IMG/VR virus record: IMGVR_UViG_3300018083_000079
Location: 1-34,949 of that record
Reading direction: 5' to 3' (one strand)
Source: a virus
Length of the DNA: 34,949 nt
Shown: piece after piece, positions 1-12,575 of the stretch
Numbering within the stretch: the stretch's first letter is position 1
Layout of the letters: each line of letters starts with the position of its first letter
The notes under the pieces: model-generated
Told to the model about the DNA's origin: nothing
Seen by the model: the letters and a program-made list of their open reading frames with translations, nothing else
Database searches by the model: none
Made by a program: the position numbers and the translations under genes

Positions 1-4283
<4,283 letters not shown>

Positions 4284-4284
4284 C

Positions 4285-4833
4285 ATGGGCATCGACATCG
4301 GCGGCAACACCATCATCCAGAGCGCGGGCGGTATTTCGCTCAACACGCTGGCGTTCAACTCCGCCGGTCAAGGTTCGGCCAACGCGATTCCCGGTTACTC
4401 CGCCGCGAAGGGTGCCGGTGGTAATTTCTACTCGGCACCGACTGGCTGGGAGCTCGACAGCCCGTCATGGCAGTCGAGTCTCAACACCTCGAACGGCGTC
4501 TTTACCTGCCCGGTCGCTGGGCTATATGCGATGGGCTACAACGGCATCCACAACGGCGGCAGCGGCATGCCGGCTGGCAAGAACACCTACGGCTATTCGT
4601 GCTTCGCCAAGAACGGCGTGATGTCGTACCACGTGCATTGGAATCAGGGCGGCACGCCCTTCACCATCTGGAATACAAGCGGCACCTGCGCGGTGTTCTC
4701 GTGCGCGGCGGGTGACACGCTGGCGCTGTTCGTCAACCGCTCGCCATCGCCGACATCGCCTGACTCACAGTCGCAGAACTACGGGCTGTATCCGGCTTCA
4801 CACCACTGCGTGTGGTGCAAGTTGATAGGTTGA
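4285..4833 (+). CDS. C1q/TNF-like jelly-roll fibre protein, copy 1
   Basis: ATG at 4285 lies one base after the preceding stop. A TTG at 4249 in the same frame would only add residues overlapping the previous gene, so the ATG is chosen. The product is 182 aa. A short N-terminus (M-G-I-D-I-G-G-N) is followed by a domain with the core G-V-F-T-C-P-V-A-G-L-Y, the C1q-like jelly-roll signature in which a beta strand precedes a conserved Pro-Val-x-Gly-x-Tyr. Aromatic and cysteine residues follow (C-A-V-F-S-C-A-A-G-D). It is the first of three tandem genes of the same architecture. The role is inferred to be a trimeric receptor- or glycan-binding head on a virion fibre. There is no signal peptide and no membrane segment. 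Confidence 0.7.
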   Translation: MGIDIGGNTIIQSAGGISLNTLAFNSAGQGSANAIPGYSAAKGAGGNFYSAPTGWELDSPSWQSSLNTSNGVFTCPVAGLYAMGYNGIHNGGSGMPAGKNTYGYSCFAKNGVMSYHVHWNQGGTPFTIWNTSGTCAVFSCAAGDTLALFVNRSPSPTSPDSQSQNYGLYPASHHCVWCKLIG

Positions 4834-4836
4834 TCG

Positions 4837-5346
4837 ATGGGGTTCGATGTAGGCGGCGTCACGTTGACATCAGCGGGTGACGGCACCTTGCTCATGACAG
4901 GTTCTGCGCCGTGGATGAGGGTGAACGCCAGCGGCATCCTCACGCGACCGCAGATGCCGCACATGCGCGGACAACTGAGCGGCAAGGGCAATCCAACCGG
5001 CGGCGACGGATCGCCGCTCAAGATCACCGCCGATGCAAATACCGGATCGTGCTGGAATAACACGACCGGGCTCTACACCGCACCCGTGGCCGGCTACTAC
5101 ATCGCAACGGCGGGCAACCTGTGCGCCGCGACGTCAGGCTACATCTATATTCGCAAGAACGGCGTCGATCAGCACTTCACGCACTGGAATCATTCGTCGT
5201 CGTGGCAATTCATCACGCTGTCGGCGATCATCTCCTGCGCCGCCAATGATTATCTGTCGTGGCACACCACCGGCATGAACCCTGCCGGTGGATGTTTCTA
5301 TGGTGAGAGCGGGCACAATATGTACTCTTTCGCGCTGATGGCCTGA
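4837..5346 (+). CDS. C1q/TNF-like jelly-roll fibre protein, copy 2
   Basis: 169 aa, starting three bases after the previous stop. The N-terminus M-G-F-D-V-G-G-V parallels copy 1 (M-G-I-D-I-G-G-N). The centre holds T-T-G-L-Y-T-A-P-V-A-G-Y-Y, the same C1q-like strand, followed by I-Y-I-R-K-N-G-V and a His/Trp-rich segment (F-T-H-W-N-H). The C-terminus S-C-A-A-N-D-Y-L-S-W matches S-C-A-A-G-D-T-L-A-L of copy 1. It is therefore a diverged paralogue in the same operon. A role as a fibre-tip adhesin is inferred from fold and context; the ligand cannot be read from the sequence. Confidence 0.68.
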   Translation: MGFDVGGVTLTSAGDGTLLMTGSAPWMRVNASGILTRPQMPHMRGQLSGKGNPTGGDGSPLKITADANTGSCWNNTTGLYTAPVAGYYIATAGNLCAATSGYIYIRKNGVDQHFTHWNHSSSWQFITLSAIISCAANDYLSWHTTGMNPAGGCFYGESGHNMYSFALMA

Positions 5347-5348
5347 CC

Positions 5349-5870
5349 ATGCCAGTCGACATCAACGGATACGCACTCTCGAACGCATCGGGTCTCAAGT
5401 TCGGCGCGTCCAACACCAAGATCGTCGCGGCGAACTACGGGATCAACGATCCGATGCTGCCGGCAATGATGGGGTCGGCGACGCTCGGCGGCAGCACCTA
5501 TAAAATATATCCGTTCCCATGCAACGATGTGAACCTCAACGTCGGATCGCCGTGGTCGAACACTGGCTACAAGTTCACTTGTCCGATGACCGGTCGCTAC
5601 TACACGTCGTTTGCCGGCATCTGTGGCACGGGCGAGGGCTCGGGCAAGGGCGGCTACTTCAGCATCATCGTCAACGGCGGGCTGTGGTATTTCGGCTATC
5701 GTGACAGTGGCGCGCTGTGGGAATTGTACCGCATGGAGATGGTGCTCAATCTGGCTGCCGGCGATTACGTCCAGTGGGCGATGAACATCGCGCCCAGTCC
5801 TGACTCGGGCACGCCGGGCGGCGCGTACCAAGCCAACCACAACACCTGCACCATCTGGCTCGTAGGATAG
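5349..5870 (+). CDS. C1q/TNF-like jelly-roll fibre protein, copy 3
   Basis: 173 aa, starting two bases after the previous stop (tgaccatg). The N-terminus is M-P-V-D-I-N-G-Y. The conserved strand reads Y-K-F-T-C-P-M-T-G-R-Y-Y, and the later strand L-N-L-A-A-G-D-Y-V-Q-W matches the A-A-[GN]-D element of copies 1 and 2. It is the most diverged of the three. The copies share a short Val/Ile-Gly/Asn N-terminal leader, perhaps the attachment segment, while the surface loops differ. Function is inferred to be receptor or glycan binding. Confidence 0.65.
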   Translation: MPVDINGYALSNASGLKFGASNTKIVAANYGINDPMLPAMMGSATLGGSTYKIYPFPCNDVNLNVGSPWSNTGYKFTCPMTGRYYTSFAGICGTGEGSGKGGYFSIIVNGGLWYFGYRDSGALWELYRMEMVLNLAAGDYVQWAMNIAPSPDSGTPGGAYQANHNTCTIWLVG

Positions 5871-5874
5871 ACAC

Positions 5875-6150
5875 ATGCCGACTTACACAATCGAACTGAG
5901 CGACGTCGAACAGAAGGCGTTTGAGTACGTCGCGACCGACGTCGAATTCTGGATTCAGAACGCGGTGCACGAGCGCGCGCGGATCGCCATCGAGGAGATG
6001 GTGCAAGACCACATCAAGGAGAAGCTGGCGAAGGGCGAGTCGATCTCGGGTACGCGGGAAGAGATCGCCATGGCAACCGACCTGCCGAACGCGGTGGCCC
6101 GGAACGAGGCGATGTTGAAGGCGATGGTGATACCACCCGGGACCGTGTGA
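5875..6150 (+). CDS. Conserved small phage protein in fibre cluster
   Basis: 91 aa, charged and mostly helical in appearance. It begins Y-T-I-E-L-S-D-V-E-Q-K-A and continues with E-F-W-I-Q-N-A-V-H-E-R-A-R. This layout (a beta strand, then helices with a W-I-x-N-A...R-A motif) is one I recognise from small unannotated proteins beside phage fibre genes, but I know no established function. It sits between the C1q-like trio and the short-fibre trio and overlaps the next gene by TGATG, so it is translated together with the fibres. A fibre assembly or chaperone role is possible but only suggested by position. Confidence 0.65.
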   Translation: MPTYTIELSDVEQKAFEYVATDVEFWIQNAVHERARIAIEEMVQDHIKEKLAKGESISGTREEIAMATDLPNAVARNEAMLKAMVIPPGTV

Positions 6151-7220
6151 TGCTCGACTTTCCATCCTCGCCAAGCGTTGGACAGACCTATCAGGCGTCG
6201 GCCTCAACGCCGACCTATCGCTGGGATGGCGTGAAGTGGAAGCTGAGCGCGCCGCCGTTTGGTGCAGGCGCTTCCGCAGTGCTGCCGGCGATGGATGGCA
6301 TCGCAGCGCCGGGCACCGCGAACCAGTGGTCGCGCGGCGATCACAAGCACGCTTACGACACGCGTTATGTTCCGGTGAATAGTCCGACGTTCACGGGCAC
6401 GCTGACCGCGCCGTCGTTCACGTTTGCCGGCGACATGACGGTCAGTGGCAAGTTCATCGGCACGGCGGATGGTCATCAGCTTGGCAACCACATCGGCGTC
6501 ACGTCACTCGACTGGAATAACATCACGCCGGCTGAGACCAATATCATCTTCTATGACTACGGCAGCAACAACTGGGCCGGCATCGGTACGGATCGGTCGG
6601 GCTTCTTCTTCGTGCGCACGGGCGGCGGCGGCAGCAACAACGTCTCGGGCATGGTTGCCAACCTGTCGAACGTCGAATTCACGGGCGTGCTCTATGCGCC
6701 GACGCCACCGAACGGCACCAACTCGAACATAGTGGCGACGACAGCCTACGTGACCGCCAACCAGCCGGTCGGAGGTCCGTATCTGCCTTTGAGTGGTGGC
6801 ACCCTGACCGGCACGCTCACGGTGAGCTACGGTCACGTCATGCCGTATCGCAACGGCGCGACCGGCGTTTGCTACGTGAGCAACGGCGACGTCTACGTCT
6901 ACTACGACGGCACCAATTACAGCCTCGGCAATGGCGGCGCGCTTCACACGCTGGCCGGGCGCATCTGGGGATCGAGCGACTGGTCGAGGCCGGTCAGCAA
7001 CGCGCGGATCGGGCCGCATGTCGCCGACCAGTGGCTCAGGGCCGGAGATGCTTACTCCAACCCGCCAGAAGGGCTGACTGAATCCTACGGTGGCGCGGTG
7101 GTGACCGGTTGTTCTGGGGCCACCATGAATCTCGACGGCATCACGTTCGGCAATTACTTCCGCTTTCGCTACAATCAAATCTATGTCGAAGGCACGTGGT
7201 ACACGGCGGGCTATGTGTGA
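6150..7220 (+). CDS. Short tail fibre protein, paralogue 1 of 3
   Basis: ATG at 6150 overlaps the preceding stop (TGATG) and is preferred to the GTG one codon earlier; the product is 356 aa. The N-terminus M-L-D-F-P-S-S-P-S-V-G-Q and Y-R-W-D-G-V-K-W form a recurrent phage fibre head domain. A R-G-D-H-K-H segment and an F-T-G-T-L-T-A fibre repeat follow, then a mid-domain with Y-D-Y-G-S-N-N-W-A-G. Another T-G-T-L-T shaft element precedes a C-terminal domain containing G-L-T-E-S-Y-G-G and ending W-Y-T-A-G-Y-V. It shares all these landmarks with the next two genes, so the three arose by tandem duplication. Role: virion fibre, probably receptor-binding at its C-terminus. Confidence 0.8.
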   Translation: MLDFPSSPSVGQTYQASASTPTYRWDGVKWKLSAPPFGAGASAVLPAMDGIAAPGTANQWSRGDHKHAYDTRYVPVNSPTFTGTLTAPSFTFAGDMTVSGKFIGTADGHQLGNHIGVTSLDWNNITPAETNIIFYDYGSNNWAGIGTDRSGFFFVRTGGGGSNNVSGMVANLSNVEFTGVLYAPTPPNGTNSNIVATTAYVTANQPVGGPYLPLSGGTLTGTLTVSYGHVMPYRNGATGVCYVSNGDVYVYYDGTNYSLGNGGALHTLAGRIWGSSDWSRPVSNARIGPHVADQWLRAGDAYSNPPEGLTESYGGAVVTGCSGATMNLDGITFGNYFRFRYNQIYVEGTWYTAGYV

Positions 7221-8212
7221 TGATGGACTTTCCGAGTGCGCCAACGTCAGGGCAGATTTACGCCGGCTACAAATGGGACGGCGCGAAGTGGACGTGCTCA
7301 ACCGCGCCGCTGCCGATGGGAGATTCGCCATCAGACACCAACCCGCTGGTGAACGGCGTCAACATTCCGGGCATCGTCACCAAATATTCGCGCGGTGACC
7401 ATGTCCATCCGACCGACACCACGCGCGCGAAGCCGAACAACGAGACGCTGACCGGTGCGCCTACCGGAGGATCGGCGGGCATCACTGGCAACATCACGGT
7501 CAACGGGGTGTTCTTCTCGTCGGCCAAACAGCACTATCTCGGCGCGCCATCCGGCCCCGGCTATACGGCGTCGAAAGCCGAAGCCAATATCATTCTGTAC
7601 GATGCCGGCGGTGACAACTGGGCCGGCATGGGTACGGACAGTGGCGGCAACTGGTGGCTTCGCACAGGCCTGTCAGGCACGCCGGCTCCAGCGATTTACA
7701 TCGATCAGGCGCGCAACGTCACGCTTTCGAAGTCACCGGTCGCGCCGACGCCTGCCGCTGGCACCAACAACACGCAGGCCGCGACCACGAACTTCGTGCT
7801 GTCCAATCCTGCGACTGGACCTTATTTGCCGCTGACTGGCGGCACCACCACGGGCGGAATTTTCTACGTCAACGGCGATCTGCGCACCTATCGCAGCGAC
7901 GGCACGGGCGTGATCTATCTCGCCAATACTGGCGACCGCTATCTCTACTACAACGGCGCTGGCTTCCACATGAACGGCGCGCATTGCTACTCGGCGGCAG
8001 GAAGGCTGTGGGGCGCGGCAGACTTCCCGACACCCATCGTCAACATCCGGTTAGCCTACCTTGCCGATCAGACGCTGGCGTATGGCGCGGGGCTGACCGA
8101 ATCCTACGGTGGCGGCATCATCACCGGCAGAAGCGGTTATGGCGACACGTCGCGCTATCGGCAATTCCAGATTCAACTCGGCGCTGGCTGGTACGCGGTG
8201 GGCTATGCTTAA
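7220..8212 (+). CDS. Short tail fibre protein, paralogue 2 of 3
   Basis: The frame is open upstream to 7109, but the ATG at 7220 (TGATG overlap, M-M-D-F-P-S-A-P) aligns with the N-termini of both paralogues, so that start is chosen; the product is 330 aa. Landmarks in order are G-Y-K-W-D-G-A-K-W, a R-G-D-H-V-H-P-T-D-T segment, S-S-A-K-Q-H-Y, D-N-W-A-G-M-G, a L-P-L-T-G-G-T-T-T-G shaft motif, and the C-terminal G-L-T-E-S-Y-G-G ending W-Y-A-V-G-Y-A. Overall order is identical to its neighbours, while the exposed mid-domain differs. Confidence 0.8.
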   Translation: MMDFPSAPTSGQIYAGYKWDGAKWTCSTAPLPMGDSPSDTNPLVNGVNIPGIVTKYSRGDHVHPTDTTRAKPNNETLTGAPTGGSAGITGNITVNGVFFSSAKQHYLGAPSGPGYTASKAEANIILYDAGGDNWAGMGTDSGGNWWLRTGLSGTPAPAIYIDQARNVTLSKSPVAPTPAAGTNNTQAATTNFVLSNPATGPYLPLTGGTTTGGIFYVNGDLRTYRSDGTGVIYLANTGDRYLYYNGAGFHMNGAHCYSAAGRLWGAADFPTPIVNIRLAYLADQTLAYGAGLTESYGGGIITGRSGYGDTSRYRQFQIQLGAGWYAVGYA

Positions 8213-9248
8213 TTTTCCCGATGCACCGAGTGTTGGTCAGAAGTTCTCGCCGGGCGCGGGGCTGCCGATCTATGGCTGGGATGGGGTCAAGTGGATCACG
8301 TTCACGCCGGAGCTCGCCAGCAAGGTGCCACCATCGAACGCCAACCCGGTAATCGATGGCACCGCCAGCGCCGGGAGCTCGACATCCTACGCGCGCGGCG
8401 ATCACGTCCATCCGACCGACACGGTACGGGCACCGATCAACAATGCAGCATTCACCGGAACGCTGACGGCGGCGTTTCTCACCGTGGCCGGCAACGTCTC
8501 GATTGTCGGCAGGTTGATCTCGACCGCCAAGGGTCATCAATTCGGCTACGCGCGCGGCACAGCGGCAAGTGGCGGCGTGCTGCCGAGCGATGCCAATATC
8601 AAGTTCTACGATCATTCTGGTGCCAACGGCAGTTGGTCAGGCATCGGTTCGGATGGTGCGGGTCAAGTCTGGGTCCGCACCGGCTACAGCGGCAACCCGG
8701 TGCCAGTGTTCTACGTGCAGAACGAACAGACCGTGGTGTTTCGCGAGTCGCCGGTTCTCCTGACGCCGGGGGCCGGAGACAATTCAACCAAGGTCGCGAC
8801 CACCGCCTTCGTGGTGGCGCGCAAGCCCGTCAATATGTACCCGCTGGATTCGAGCGCCACCGTTACCGGCAACGTCACGCTCGCGGGCGGTGATCTGTGG
8901 ATACATCGCAACGACACTTACGGCGTGCTCTATCTCGGCAACACCGGCTCGCGCTACCTGATCTATGACACCGCGAACTACAGTTTCTCTGGCGCGCACG
9001 TCTATGCCAGCAATGGCCGGCTCTACGGCACAGGCGACTGGGGCTCGGCACCGTATAACAACGCGCGGCTCGCCTACATCGGCGACGTCAACATCAATTA
9101 TCAAGCTGGATTAAACGAACCCTATGGCGGTTCGGTGCGCACCGGAGGCACGGGTCCAACAGGCGGCGGTGGTGGCAATTCGTGGACGCTGCGCTTCCGG
9201 CAGGTTCAGTACTACACCACCAGTTGGTTCGCGATAGGTTACGCATGA
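8205..9248 (+). CDS. Short tail fibre protein, paralogue 3 of 3
   Basis: The chosen ATG at 8205 overlaps the end of paralogue 2 by eight bases and gives M-L-N-F-P-D-A-P-S-V-G-Q, matching the other two; an open extension to 8109 is not needed. The product is 347 aa. Landmarks are Y-G-W-D-G-V-K-W, R-G-D-H-V-H-P-T-D-T, F-T-G-T-L-T-A, A-K-G-H-Q-F-G, a central receptor-type domain, and the C-terminal G-L-N-E-P-Y-G-G followed by a Gly-rich loop and W-F-A-I-G-Y-A. The C-terminus has the most changed loop of the three. It overlaps the next gene by ATGA. Confidence 0.8.
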   Translation: MLNFPDAPSVGQKFSPGAGLPIYGWDGVKWITFTPELASKVPPSNANPVIDGTASAGSSTSYARGDHVHPTDTVRAPINNAAFTGTLTAAFLTVAGNVSIVGRLISTAKGHQFGYARGTAASGGVLPSDANIKFYDHSGANGSWSGIGSDGAGQVWVRTGYSGNPVPVFYVQNEQTVVFRESPVLLTPGAGDNSTKVATTAFVVARKPVNMYPLDSSATVTGNVTLAGGDLWIHRNDTYGVLYLGNTGSRYLIYDTANYSFSGAHVYASNGRLYGTGDWGSAPYNNARLAYIGDVNINYQAGLNEPYGGSVRTGGTGPTGGGGGNSWTLRFRQVQYYTTSWFAIGYA

Positions 9249-9706
9249 AGATCATCGATCACGGCAAGTGGCTTCCGTACAAGCCGCCGAAAGACAACTG
9301 GCCGGAGAACGCGCCGCTCAATGCGCTGTTCGCCAAGCGCGAGAGCGACGGCAAGGACTGGTACGAGCACGTCAACAACCCGGAAAGCTTCCAGCCCGAC
9401 ACCGTCAAGGTCGGCTTCATGTTTCACGACTTCGAACAGGAATGGATCATCGGGCCGGCCTCGACCGATCCGACGCTGATCTTTCCGGCCAATATGTACG
9501 TGCGCGAGATCGATGGCTTCGGTTCGGTCGATGAGGACGAGATCATCGCCGCGTTCCGCAACAAGGTGATCGACGTTGCGACCAATGCGATGCGCGACCG
9601 ACCGATAGCACCGCAACTGACGCCAGAACAACTGATGGCGACGCACCCGAACACGATTCTCGACCTGATCGAGCGCGTCAAGAAACTGGAGGAGAGATTG
9701 AAGTGA
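9245..9706 (+). CDS. Unknown 153-aa protein downstream of short fibres
   Basis: ATG at 9245 overlaps the preceding stop as ATGA; a longer frame to 9182 is not needed. The protein is acidic and soluble, with an aromatic N-terminal half (K-W-L-P-Y-K-P-P, D-W-Y-E-H-V) and a C-terminal helix (I-L-D-L-I-E-R-V-K-K-L-E-E-R-L-K) predicted to be a short coiled coil. I do not recognise the family. Its position right after the fibre paralogues and before a large adhesin suggests a fibre-associated or assembly role, but this is context only. Confidence 0.6.
   Translation: MKIIDHGKWLPYKPPKDNWPENAPLNALFAKRESDGKDWYEHVNNPESFQPDTVKVGFMFHDFEQEWIIGPASTDPTLIFPANMYVREIDGFGSVDEDEIIAAFRNKVIDVATNAMRDRPIAPQLTPEQLMATHPNTILDLIERVKKLEERLK
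9688..9696 (+). promoter_or_regulatory. Strong ribosome binding site for a GTG start
   Basis: The purine run ggaggagag lies seven bases before the GTG at 9703, inside the last codons of the preceding gene. It supports that GTG (overlapping TGA as GTGA) as the true start of the glycine-rich adhesin. Confidence 0.7.
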
Positions 9707-11898
9707 TCATTCTCCCCGACAGAAACATCGCGCGCGCGAAGTATCTAATGCCGATGCTCTATCGAGATTGGCGCAAGCCTCTCTCGTGGGAAGGTAAGGA
9801 CACCTCCAACGTCCTCGGCATCTACTTTCTCGTGCAGGCGTGGCGTGCGGACAAGCGCGTGGTCTGGACGGGGCGCTTCGAGGACCGCGAAGATGCCGAT
9901 GAGTTTCTCTACGCTATAGCGACAGGGTCGCTCCTGAAGGACAAGTATATCCAGCGGCTCGTGCAGCCGATGCCGTGGTCCGGTTATCGTGAATCGGATT
10001 TCGACCCAGCGATGCTCTACGACGAGACCATCCACTACAACATGGTCACGCAAATCGGCATCGGTGCGAGCTCTGGCGTGTGGACGGCACCGGGCGATTG
10101 CTACGGTCTGCGAGACCGGGCTGGTGAGATTGCCGACGTGATTAGCGGCGGCGGCGGCGGCGGATCAGGCAGTGGTGGCTACAGCGCGGCGGGCGGTGGT
10201 GGCGGCGGGTTTGCCCGCATCACCAGCTACGGAATGTCTCCCGGCCAACAGTTCAGCTACGGCATAGCCGGTGGTGCCGCTGGCGGCACTGGCGATGGCT
10301 ATAGCGCCTATGCTGCGAACGGTGCCAGTGCGGGCGCAAGTTGGTTCATCAGTGGAGGTGTGCTTGCCGCTAACGGCGGCGGCGCGGGCAACGCAACAAC
10401 ACAAACGACAACCGGTGGCGGAGGCGGTGCCGGCTACGCTGGAGCATGGGGCAAGACCGGAGGACGCGGCGGATATACGACAGCCTATCCCTACAGCGGT
10501 GGCGGCGGCGGCGGTGGCGCTTCTGGTCCGAACGGCGACGGTTGGAATGGTGGTGACAGCGCTGCAAACTACGCTCAAACGAATGGCGGCAGCGGCAATG
10601 GCAACCAGATCGGCGGCGGCGGCCCGTCTGCGGATGGCGCGGCAGGAAATTGGTACGGCCCTTGGGGACCGGGCGGCGGCGGTGGTGGCCAGCGCATCAT
10701 ATCCTCTGCGCCGAATGGTCAATACTACGCTGGCAGTGGTGGGCACTACGGCGGCGGCGGCGCTGGGCAGGCCATGCCTGCCGGTCAGCCGGGCTCACGC
10801 GGATATGGCGGCAGTGGCGGCTCGGGCATTCTCGTCATTCAGTACGAATCTACACCAACCGTCGTAGTCTCAAGCATAAGTCCTGCCAGCGGACCAACCG
10901 GCGGCGGTCAGGCTGTCGCGGTTTCCGGTAGCGGATTTGCCAACATCAGTTCAGCCAACATCGGCGGCGCTCCGATCACGGGGATTTCGTACAACGCCAA
11001 CACTCTTTACGGCACCACGTCTCCGGGCGGTGCGGGCACCTATAACGCCTACGTCTATGGTCCTTACTCGACCGGCGTTGGCGGCAGCTACACCTACGTC
11101 ACGCCGCCATCGGTCAGTTCTGCCGTGCCAGCTTCAGGCCCGACAGGCGGCGGCAACTACGTTCGCGTCTACGGCGCTAACATGAGCGGCGCGACAGCGA
11201 TCTACTTCAACGGCGTTCCGGGTACGAGTCTCTCAAATGTCGATGCGAATTCTGTGCAGTGTTACGCGCCTGCGGGTGCGGCTGGTGCTTGCAGCATCGC
11301 CGTCTACAACGGTTACGGCAGTGGCGCGGCGACGGTCTACACCTTTGTCACGCCGCCATCGGTGAGTTATGTCACGCCGGCCTCGGGACCAACCACGCCA
11401 AACAACGCCGTCTTGGCTGTCATCACCGGCGCGAACATGGATGGTGTTAACTCGGTGACGTTTGGCGGTGTGGCCGCGTCGCCCATTGCGGTTATCAATT
11501 CGACTACGGTTCACGCTTGGGTGCCGGCGCATGCCGCTGGCTTGGTCAATGTCGTGGTCACCAACGGCTACGGCTCTGGCAACGCCAACGCCTACACCTA
11601 CGTCGTGCCGCCGTCGCTGAGCGCCTGCAATCCGGTCCTTGGTCTCACGCATGGTGGCATGGCGGTGACATTGACCGGAGCCAACCTGTCAGGCGTCACC
11701 AGCGTTACTTTCGGCGGCACAGCGGCAACCAGCGTGGTCGTGGTCAACGCCAACACCATCACCTGCATCACGCCGGCTCACGCCAGAGGCCTCGTGGATA
11801 TCGTCGCAACCAACACCTACGGTTCGGGCGTGCTGGCGAATGGATTTACTTACTTGCTTCCAGCGGCTGGCTTCAACATGCCGATGATGGGAATCTGA
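9703..11898 (+). CDS. Glycine-rich adhesin with four IPT/TIG domains
   Basis: 731 aa from a GTG start. Residues 1 to about 145 form a non-repetitive N-terminal domain (Trp/Tyr-rich, ending V-W-T-A-P-G-D). Residues about 150-384 are a glycine-rich domain with many G-G-G-G runs separated by Tyr/Ser/Ala, like the glycine-rich fibre-tip domains that can stack as polyglycine helices. Four immunoglobulin-like IPT/TIG domains follow, starting near residues 385, 467, 550 and 635. Each begins with a P-x-[LV]-S/V...P-x-x-G-P/L-T element, contains G-x-N-[ML]-[SD]-G-x-x-x-[IV]-x-F-[NG]-G and ends G-Y-G-S-G-type. Known IPT/TIG domains occur in surface and tail adhesins. It is the last gene of the fibre region and most likely a receptor-binding protein. 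Runs of ggc codons are possible slippage sites. Confidence 0.8.
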   Translation: MIILPDRNIARAKYLMPMLYRDWRKPLSWEGKDTSNVLGIYFLVQAWRADKRVVWTGRFEDREDADEFLYAIATGSLLKDKYIQRLVQPMPWSGYRESDFDPAMLYDETIHYNMVTQIGIGASSGVWTAPGDCYGLRDRAGEIADVISGGGGGGSGSGGYSAAGGGGGGFARITSYGMSPGQQFSYGIAGGAAGGTGDGYSAYAANGASAGASWFISGGVLAANGGGAGNATTQTTTGGGGGAGYAGAWGKTGGRGGYTTAYPYSGGGGGGGASGPNGDGWNGGDSAANYAQTNGGSGNGNQIGGGGPSADGAAGNWYGPWGPGGGGGGQRIISSAPNGQYYAGSGGHYGGGGAGQAMPAGQPGSRGYGGSGGSGILVIQYESTPTVVVSSISPASGPTGGGQAVAVSGSGFANISSANIGGAPITGISYNANTLYGTTSPGGAGTYNAYVYGPYSTGVGGSYTYVTPPSVSSAVPASGPTGGGNYVRVYGANMSGATAIYFNGVPGTSLSNVDANSVQCYAPAGAAGACSIAVYNGYGSGAATVYTFVTPPSVSYVTPASGPTTPNNAVLAVITGANMDGVNSVTFGGVAASPIAVINSTTVHAWVPAHAAGLVNVVVTNGYGSGNANAYTYVVPPSLSACNPVLGLTHGGMAVTLTGANLSGVTSVTFGGTAATSVVVVNANTITCITPAHARGLVDIVATNTYGSGVLANGFTYLLPAAGFNMPMMGI

Positions 11899-11910
11899 AG
11901 GGAGAAACAG

Positions 11911-12147
11911 ATGAGCGAAGTCATAAGCCAGAAGATCGAACGCGAGGTCCGCTACCTGATCGGCGATCTGCACATGCAGGTCATCGTGTTGCGCGCCGCG
12001 CTCGACACGACGCAGCCGCAGCCCGAGCAACCGAAGCCGGCACCACCACCACCGCCGCAGCCGCAGCCGATTCCGCCGCAGCCCGAGCACGATGAACCAC
12101 CGCCGAAGTCTGCAAAGACCAACGGCGCAACGCAGATCAGAGGTTGA
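11911..12147 (+). CDS. Small protein with proline/glutamine-rich tail
   Basis: 78 aa, with a clear ribosome binding site (gggag) about nine bases upstream. The first 30 residues are a charged amphipathic helix (E-R-E-V-R-Y-L-I-G-D-L-H). Residues about 34-68 are almost entirely Pro, Gln, Glu and Lys, an extended disordered segment. There is no membrane segment. I do not recognise the family. It is the first of three small genes between the fibre region and the capsid module. Confidence 0.6.
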   Translation: MSEVISQKIEREVRYLIGDLHMQVIVLRAALDTTQPQPEQPKPAPPPPPQPQPIPPQPEHDEPPPKSAKTNGATQIRG

Positions 12148-12149
12148 CC

Positions 12150-12572
12150 ATGGCCGTGAATGTCAGTGTCGATGCCACGTGGCGCATGACGCGCTTCGAG
12201 TTTAATGCGCCGCACACGCCGAGCGGCATGGTGTCTGGCTATAGCGAGGTGCTGTTGCAGGCACCTGCCAAGCCAACCAAGGGCGCGGAGTTCATGCGTT
12301 CGCGGATGCCGGCACCGGCACCGCAGGAAGGTGACGACAAGGTCACCTATGGCGTGATGCCCGGCTCGATGATCAGCCGCGCCATGACCAGCGTGATGGA
12401 CGAGACCGTCACCGTCGACGGCAAGACCGTTGCGTTCAAGGACGTGGTGGCGGCTAGCGTGGCGTTCTTCGAGAAGTGGCGGGTGGAGGACGAGAACAAA
12501 CCGCCTCCGGCACCCGCGATAACCGCGCCGATGCCGGGGGACTCGGGCTCGATACCGCTTCCGCCGAGCTAG
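12150..12572 (+). CDS. Unknown 140-aa protein
   Basis: ATG at 12150 follows the preceding stop by two bases; the in-frame TTG at 12144 is not preferred. The N-terminal half is rich in beta-type residues (M-A-V-N-V-S-V-D-A-T-W). The middle has Met-rich helices (P-G-S-M-I-S-R-A-M-T) and a helix ending F-F-E-K-W-R-V-E-D. The C-terminus is proline-rich. No signal peptide or membrane segment is visible and I do not recognise the family. Confidence 0.6.
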   Translation: MAVNVSVDATWRMTRFEFNAPHTPSGMVSGYSEVLLQAPAKPTKGAEFMRSRMPAPAPQEGDDKVTYGVMPGSMISRAMTSVMDETVTVDGKTVAFKDVVAASVAFFEKWRVEDENKPPPAPAITAPMPGDSGSIPLPPS

Positions 12573-12575
12573 GCC

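Noticed and set aside
7109-7219. Extended upstream start of the second short fibre
   Set aside because: Comparison with both paralogues shows that M-M-D-F-P is the conserved N-terminus, and the TGATG overlap fits the operon style.
6504-7331. 275-aa open frame on the minus strand
   Set aside because: It is the antisense shadow of two short fibre genes with clear fibre motifs, in a GC-rich sequence where such frames are common. It has no recognisable domains.
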